DNA of 64,000 bases. It comes from Anastrepha obliqua. Its lineage: Eukaryota > Arthropoda > Insecta > Diptera > Tephritidae. A program made the translations under genes and the position numbers. The notes beneath the pieces are model-generated. The model ran no database searches and had not been told where the DNA came from. It saw only the letters and a list, made by a program, of their open reading frames with translations. Location: NCBI RefSeq assembly GCF_027943255.1, contig NC_072895.1:37236001-37300000 (forward strand), read 5' to 3'. Positions 58,382-64,000 of the stretch are shown in pieces (positions within the stretch are counted from its first letter, which is position 1; every line of letters starts with the position of its first letter).

Positions 58382-59041
58382 GGGGACAGATAACTGTAAA
58401 CGGTCATATTTTCCCTGATTTTCATTAAAATTATCAATTTTAATCATTTAAAATGGCGGATGTTCCAATTCTTCCAGGAAGGTCGCAGCGGGGCTTCTCA
58501 ATCGGCGGGCATTGTAGCATCGACGTTAGTGACCTGAATACAAAAAACCAAAATTTTTTTTGTTTATTAATGTCATAATTTCTATATGAATTAAAAAAAT
58601 GGAAAAAGAAAAAAATTCGCGGAATAAAATGCTTAAAAAAAAAGAATTTTGGGGCGAATTTTCATACTATTTTTGCTTGCGAAAAGAAAATTATTTTTTT
58701 CCGAAAATTTTCGAATTGTAAATTCACATAAAAAGAATTATCATAAAAAAGATGTGTGCAAAATTTCAGGGAGATCGGTCAATAACTTTTCAAGTTATCG
58801 TGTACGCCAATTCGAAAAATATAGTTTTGAGAAAAACGCGTCTAAAGTTTGAATACAACGTAACTATACCTCTCCCAGCGCTCGAACGCAAAAAATAGGT
58901 TCGTCACGGTTGACGATCTATAATATAAGAAATACTTAAATTTACGTTCTAAAATTTTTTTGAAATATTCTTAAAGGATTATATTAAAATTTTAAGAAAA
59001 AATAAAATTTTTTTTTGGAAATTTTACAGGTATCTGTCCCT
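58382..59041. mobile_element. TTAA-target DNA element D, full copy
   Basis: Ends GGGGACAGATAACTGTAAA and TTTTACAGGTATCTGTCCCT with TTAA at 58378-58381 and 59042-59045. It is 660 bp with no transposase. Contains GTCACGGTTGACGATCTATA also seen in the partial copy at 54662. Confidence 0.82.
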
Positions 59042-59120
59042 TTAACAGAGCTCCTTTACCACAAACGACTTGCGACTTGATATTGCGTCACAGTCTGATA
59101 AAGGTAGCTGTAAAACACAA
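59042..59120 (-). repeat. tRNA-derived SINE, right half of a split copy
   Basis: Weakly matching body sequence after element D; the tRNA head is not present. Confidence 0.45.
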
Positions 59121-59257
59121 ACTAACTGACGCAGCACGTTCAACTTTTGACAGGAGTCAACTGACAGATGCCTGTTGACAGGAGCAGTATTTCTTTTTCA
59201 GTAAAGAGGTCAGAAATACAAAAAGTCACGGACTTATTGACCCGCCCTCGTATTATA

Positions 59258-59745
59258 CAAGGTGTCGCAAAATTAATTATCCAACTTAGTTTTTGAATAT
59301 ATATATATATATACAATATATATATATAATTGGCGCGTACACCCTTTTTGGGTGTTTGGCCGAGCTCCTCCTCGTATTTGTGGTGTGCGTCTTGATGTTG
59401 TTCCACAAATGGAGGGACCTACAGCTTGAAGCCGACTCGGAACGGCAGATAGTTTTGTGAGGAGCTTTTTCATGGCAGAAATACACTCGGAGATTTGCCA
59501 TTGCCTGCCGAGGGGCAACCGCTGTTAGAAAAATCGTTCTCTCTGTGAATTCCGAATGGTAGTCGCGCACCAACCCATTCGGCTACGGCGGCCACCTTGA
59601 ATAGCTTTTACTAAATAAAAAAATATATATTTTGGGTGATAAAAGGTCTTTATTTTCACCTTTACGCGCTACATCACTCATCTGTTTGTATACTGCAGTT
59701 GTTGTCGTTTGCAAAAATTATAAATCTCATATAAATTTCATATAA
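59258..59745. mobile_element. CAAGGTG-family DNA element split by a SINE
   Basis: Left part CAAGGTGTCGCAAAATTAAT to 59299; right part from 59597 (TTGAATAGCTTTTACTAAAT, TTTACGCGCTACATCACTCA). The two parts match the continuous copy at 23887. Right terminus not recognisable. Confidence 0.7.
59300..59596 (-). mobile_element. tRNA-derived SINE inserted in a DNA element
   Basis: TTGAATA duplicated at 59293-59299 and 59597-59603. The sister element at 23887 shows the empty site (TTTTTGAATAACTTTT). The tail is a TA repeat after CGCGCCAATTATATA. The B-box region of the head is deleted (AAAATCGTTCTCTCTGTG), so this copy should not be transcribed from its own promoter. Confidence 0.9.
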
Positions 59746-59774
59746 GTACCTACATCTGCCATATTTCACATTAG

Positions 59775-59905
59775 AAAAATCTTCTCATATAAAACCAATT
59801 GCCATTCGAGGGTGGCATAAATCTTCAAGTACCCCTTTTTGTAAAACAACATTAAGCTCGGCCAAACAACTAACAAATGGTGTAAGCGCCAAATATAATA
59901 TACTC
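59775..59905 (+). repeat. tRNA-derived SINE, 5'-truncated
   Basis: TGCCATTCGAGGGTGGC, TTTGTAAAACAACATTAAGC, TCGGCCAAACAACTAAC and GTGTAAGCGCCAAATATAAT match the SINE 3' half. Confidence 0.65.
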
Positions 59906-60285
59906 GTATATATTTATACATACATATATACATTGCGTTAAATTACTATAGCACTAGCACTCGGCCAATTACAGCCAGAAGCAACCCATCTTTATCTCAA
60001 TCTGAGCCATCTCGATATTGAGTTTACTAAGGAGGTCTGCTTGAGGTACTGTGATGAATAGAGGGCCAATGAGGTCGAAGTGCAAGCTTCAACACAATTT
60101 TTGTCTAGTAGCACTCATTGCTATGTTTTGGCAATTTATTTGTTTTTTATTTAATTTGAATAATTTTAATAATAGGAAAATCTGGTTCATTTTCCAACTC
60201 AAACCAAATACATCCAAGTATCAAATATTTTGCAAATCTAAGTAGATTTCAGCAAATTTCATCAAAGCTTCACACTTTTAATCAG

Positions 60286-60369
60286 CATCAAATCAAATAG
60301 ATTAACGTAACCGACGCAAGTCAAGTCTTGTCGAGGCCTATGCGCCCGAGAAGAGTGAACAAGGAAAAA
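60286..60369 (+). repeat. Probable LINE 3' UTR end, copy 2
   Basis: ATCAAATAGATTAACGTAAC, CGACGCAAGTCAAGTCTTGT, CGCCCGAGAAGAGTGAACAA and an A tail match 23442-23533. Confidence 0.55.
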
Positions 60370-60435
60370 AAATCAGAGGTTTTAGAAAAACTTCGGGTAT
60401 GCAGTTTTATAGCTCATAGAATTTTGTTGTAACCA

Positions 60436-61172
60436 ATTGTTTGTTGTTGTTGTTGTTTTAACAGTAATAGAGCCTCGTCAGTGTAGGGTATATCACCGGT
60501 CGTCTTGGTGTGTTAGATGAGTAGGTTTTAAAGGGCATGTGAAAAGGTGATTAGTGTCGTGCGGAGTGCCTTCACATGCCGGACATATTTTTGGTACATC
60601 GGGGTCGATTCTGGATAAGTAGGAGTTTAACCTGCTACAGTATCCAGAACGTAATTGTGCCAGTGTTACACGTGTCTCACGTAGAAGCTGGAGCTCTTCA
60701 TCTGCTATAGGTGGTGGTTGGACTCCGATTACGGCATTCACAGCACGGGAGCTTAAGAAAGTGTCGACGGTCTGCCGGTGAAAGTCGTTTATTGACTGTC
60801 TAAACACTGTTTGTTCCAGCAGATTTCTGTCAGTTTTGTCCCGGATCTCGTCAGCGTAGTTCAAAAGGTGTCTCCTGACGCGCCTAGGAGGCGGCTCTGG
60901 CTCAAGCAGGTGTCTGCAAGGGTGAGACTTGCAGTAGCACCCTATCAGCAACTGCTTGCTGAGCAGTTTGTTGTGCTCCATTACAGGGAGCATATGTGCC
61001 TCATTGTGAGGTGTTGAATAGGTGATCAGAAGGTAACCGGTCGCTGTCCGAATGGCAGTATTTTGGCATGTCTGTAGCTTTATCCACTGCGTGTCACCAG
61101 TTCCAGGCGACCAGACAGGCGCAGCATAGTTTAGAACCGGCCCACAAATTGCCTTAAATGTCGATAGCAACA
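60436..61172 (-). mobile_element. Jockey-like LINE, 5'-truncated, frame mostly open
   Basis: The minus-strand frame 61173-60493 is open for 226 codons: LLSTFKAICGPVLNYAAPVW, KLQTCQNTAIRTATGYLL, PVMEHNKLLSKQLLIGCYCK, PEPPPRRVRRHLLNYADEIR, VTLAQLRSGYCSRLNSYLSR, PKICPACEGTPHDTNHLFTC. This is the C-terminal end of a Jockey-type reverse transcriptase with a zinc-knuckle-like motif. It ends with HQDDR, stop, then GTGATATACCCTACACTGAC and an (ACA)n tail. Relative to 48604 it lost about 20 codons before the stop. CAATT-GTT near both ends may be a weak target duplication. Confidence 0.85.
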
Positions 61173-61673
61173 ATTAGTTAGTGTTAGTTTCGAGTGCCTC
61201 AAAAATCGCGTTGAATTTTGACAATTTGTTTTGCGCATATTTTACATCTAACGAATGCTCGAAATTCTTTAAATGGAAGAAAACACACACATCAGCGAAA
61301 AAAATTGTTAAAAATCAACACAAATTTTGAGTCACTTGAATCTGGCTGCTTATTGTATCGAAATTCAATGTACTATAAAACCGCGTACTTGATTTTCTTT
61401 AGTTTTAGTTTAGTTAAAAAGTGTGAAATTTTGATGTAAATTTTTTGATATTTTTTTAACTTTAACAAGTTTTGAAACTTGGATTTATATGGATTTTGCA
61501 GGAAAATTAACTATATTTTCTTAAAAAAGTCAGTAAATTTAAATGAAAAACGAATTTTTAAAACTTTTTTTTTTCTTTTGTTGTTTTTTTCTTTAGTGAG
61601 GAGGTTGAAATCAAAATGCCAAACATTTTTAAAAATTATCCATAGTGCGAGTGCCATAGTTATTTATAGAAGT
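61173..61673. other. No gene recognised
   Basis: AT-rich; no repeat or homology recognised. Confidence 0.5.
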
Positions 61674-61856
61674 AGGTACCTTCTGCTCAAATATGAACGA
61701 GACGGTATCAATAAAACGGTCCGCGGATGACATATGGCAAAACTAGATGTTTTTGTTTTTTGGTAGGACTGTTATAAACTTACATGGCAAATTTCAGCGT
61801 GATATGTCACATAGTTTGTTTTCAGTGCTACTGTAAACAAGTCAAGCTCGAGTGTT
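61674..61856 (+). repeat. Repeat shared with 31934-32080
   Basis: ACCTTCTGCTCAAATATGAA, ACGGTCCGCGGATGACATAT, TAAACTTACATGGCAAATTT and GTCAAGCTCGAGTGT. Possible mariner terminus and 5' untranslated region; the following sequence shows no clear transposase. Confidence 0.65.
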
Positions 61857-62237
61857 TTCGATGTGTATTATATGTATCTAAATAACTGTCATATTTTTGT
61901 GCTCGATTCAATATAGGAAACTCAAGATCATCCACGAGAAGATTTGGATTATGAGAGATGTATAATTCTCTGCCGTGAAGAAATTTGTAATTGAATTTTA
62001 CGAATTTAGAATTGTGCAGAAGGTTTACTGGAGGGCGCTATTCAGAGTTCTTAATAACTTTGCCAGAATCAGCTATTGAACTGACGTAATTGTAAATTTT
62101 GGTTTACAAATAACTTGTTCTGTTTACATTAACCTACCTTTTAAGGAATGTTTACAAGTTCAGGCACACACCGCTTCAGTAATTTCGTCTTAGCTAGGTT
62201 ACGCTAATTTTTCCGCATCAATCTGTGCAATCTTGTA

Positions 62238-63152
62238 AAGGGGTTTCCAATAAGAGGTGTTATTTTGATAAAAGAGCGATGGTTTCGTTGCTTGTATGGC
62301 ACGTAGCGCCGTTTTGCTGAAAATAAACGATGTCCAGATCAATACCATCCAATTGCGGCCATAAAAAATCGTTAATCATCTTTTGAAAGCACAATCCATT
62401 CATCGTACCTGTTGCTCCAGCTTCATTTTCAAAAAAGTAAGGTCCAATGACTCCGTCGGACCATAAACCGCACCAAGCAGTCACACATTGAGGATAGAGA
62501 GACTTTTCAACAATAACTCTTGGATTTTCTGAGCCGCAGATCCGACAATTTTGCTTGTTGACGAAGTCATCGAGATGGAAATGGGCCTCATCACTCAAGA
62601 TGATTTTTCGATGGAATTCCGGATCATTTTCATGCATTGCAACGACCCAATCAGCAAAGACACGACGTTGTGGATGATCGACCGGCTTGAGTTCTTGTGT
62701 TAACTGGACTTTATAAGACTTAAGACTCGTATGCAAAATACGGTGGAATGCCTAATTCCAAAGAAGGACGAGGAATGGACAAACCTGGGTTTCCTTCAAC
62801 ACTTCGGGCTACAGCTGCAATATTTTTGGCTGTTCTTGAGCGACGTGCACGGATTTTATTCTTCACATCACTAACTTGTCCCAACAGCTCGAATTTTTTC
62901 ACCAATTTCTGTATTGTGGTCCGACAAGGTGCTTCCCGATGACCCTAACATGTTACGAACTGTCTCTGTCAAATGTTCACCATTTTTATAGTGAATTTTA
63001 ATAATTTCAATGCGTTCTTTAAGCGTGTATCGTTCCATTTTTATTAATGGCGTAGTTTCTACTTGTCAAATATCAAAAAATTACAGCTTCAAAAGTGACA
63101 TCTGCCGAAATGGCGAGCTATTTAAAATAACACCTGATAGTGGAAAACCCTT
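62238..63152 (-). mobile_element. IS630/mariner-superfamily element with truncated transposase
   Basis: Ends AAGGGGTTTCCAATAAGAGG and CACCTGATAGTGGAAAACCC are inverted repeats; TA precedes the left end. The transposase starts at ATG 63038 on the minus strand (MERYTLKERIEIIKIHYKNG), is broken around 62740-62950, then is open at 62736-62260: DPEFHRKIILSDEAHFHLDD, QNCRICGSENPRVIVEKSLY, IGPYFFENEAGATGTMNG, LDIVYFQQNGATCHTSNETI. The second catalytic Asp is Asn (QQNG; the sister at 19773 has QDG). The C-terminal third with the last acidic residue is absent. Likely the transposase type with a DUF4817-like N terminus, by recollection. Confidence 0.85.
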
Positions 63153-64000
63153 TGTTCTATCATTCGTGACTCTCATTAGGACTTTTGGCTTTGGAAAATA
63201 TTGTAGTATTTGAAATGCTAGAAGAAATATGCTAGAAAATTAGTAAAAACTTGTTTTGGAGATTTTCATTCAGAAAAATTTATTTTATAAACTTATATTT
63301 TTTAAATTTCAAGAAAATAAACCAGAAATTTCAAAAAAAATAATAATAAAAGATTAACTCAAAAAACAGTTTTCTACCATCACGTGAGGTTTTTTTTTAA
63401 AGTAACTTAAAGTTTCAATAAGAACCCAGTACTAAAAAATTATGCTATATTAGTTTAAAAAAAATATGGCATAGAAATAAGGGTGTAAAATTAAAAGAAT
63501 ATCAAATGAGTTCCAAAATATTATATATAGTTTTTCACAATAGTCATTGCCAAAAATTGTAAAAAATGTTTTATTACGTCCTTCAATATCCTTGAAGATT
63601 TCATGAGATTTATTCCAAAAAAATACGAAAAATAATAGATTAATGTTTGATTTGACTAATGATTGCCTCTAGTTAACCAATATAAAGATGTATGTATGTA
63701 CAGCCATTAGTTAAAAAGAGCTAAATATTGAAAATAAACGAAAATTAAGAAAAAAACCTTTTTCACATTTTTTAGCAATGATTGTTTAAAAAAAAATCTA
63801 ATTTTCTTGGCATTATTCTTTCACTTGATATCTATTTGGTTGCGTCATATAATTTATAGAAATATAATAATTTGTTTGATACGGGTCCTAACTGTAGCAT
63901 TGAGATTTTTTAAAGAAAAAATCATGACGGGATGGTGAAAAACTAAAAACACAGACTTCCTACAATTAAACTTTAATATCGCGCACATATCGATTTTCTC
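63153..64000. other. No gene recognised
   Basis: Very AT-rich, no repeat termini or coding signal. Confidence 0.5.

Overview
The window looks like nuclear DNA of a higher fly (Diptera, Schizophora). It is AT-rich and full of ACAT/ATGT microsatellites. It holds many mariner and IS630-like relics, 5'-truncated non-LTR retrotransposons and short interspersed repeats. Its one host gene has long poly-Q and poly-N runs, as fly neuronal proteins often do. A tephritid fruit fly would fit the repeat style, but the sequence alone does not prove it.

The only host gene I can support is on the + strand: the 3' part of the fly homologue of the NALCN-channel accessory protein Nlf-1 (FAM155/NALF/Mid1-like family). 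Four exons are visible: 21243-22208, 32900-33453, 34886-35043 and 35116-36728. All splice phases agree and give 1096 codons before the stop. The cysteine-rich domain runs across all four exons. The exon(s) with the start codon were not found; they lie further upstream, inside or outside the window. Introns are 10,691, 1,432 and 72 bp, and the two large ones are packed with mobile DNA.

Everything else is mostly a graveyard of transposons. 1-7 kb: two mariner relics, a CACTG-ended DNA element, Jockey-type and R1-like LINE scraps, and a third mariner gene split by a structured SINE. 8.8-10.6 kb: a complete 5'-truncated RTE-like LINE insertion with target duplication, then a small DNA element. 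15.4-19.1 kb: TTAA-flanked elements nested in one another, with a full tRNA-derived SINE inside. 19.3-20.3 kb: LINE and IS630-like relics. 22.2-32.9 kb (intron): LINE RNase H fragments, IS630-like and mariner pieces, and satellite-like DNA near 30-31 kb. 37-44 kb: structured SINEs with clear target duplications and long A-rich DNA that may be 3' UTR or intergenic. 48-56 kb: LINE, SINE and mariner copies. 57.9 kb: a candidate core promoter. 58-63 kb: nested SINE, TTAA and DNA elements, a Jockey-like LINE end and an IS630-like element.

The most notable material is repeat biology. One short SINE family (about 110-140 bp) has no clear tRNA head but folds into nested hairpins, and it shares its 3' tail with a LINE in the same window. 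A tRNA-derived SINE shares its 3' end with a second LINE. A set of TTAA-target elements begins with GGGG, and their nesting gives a relative order of insertion.
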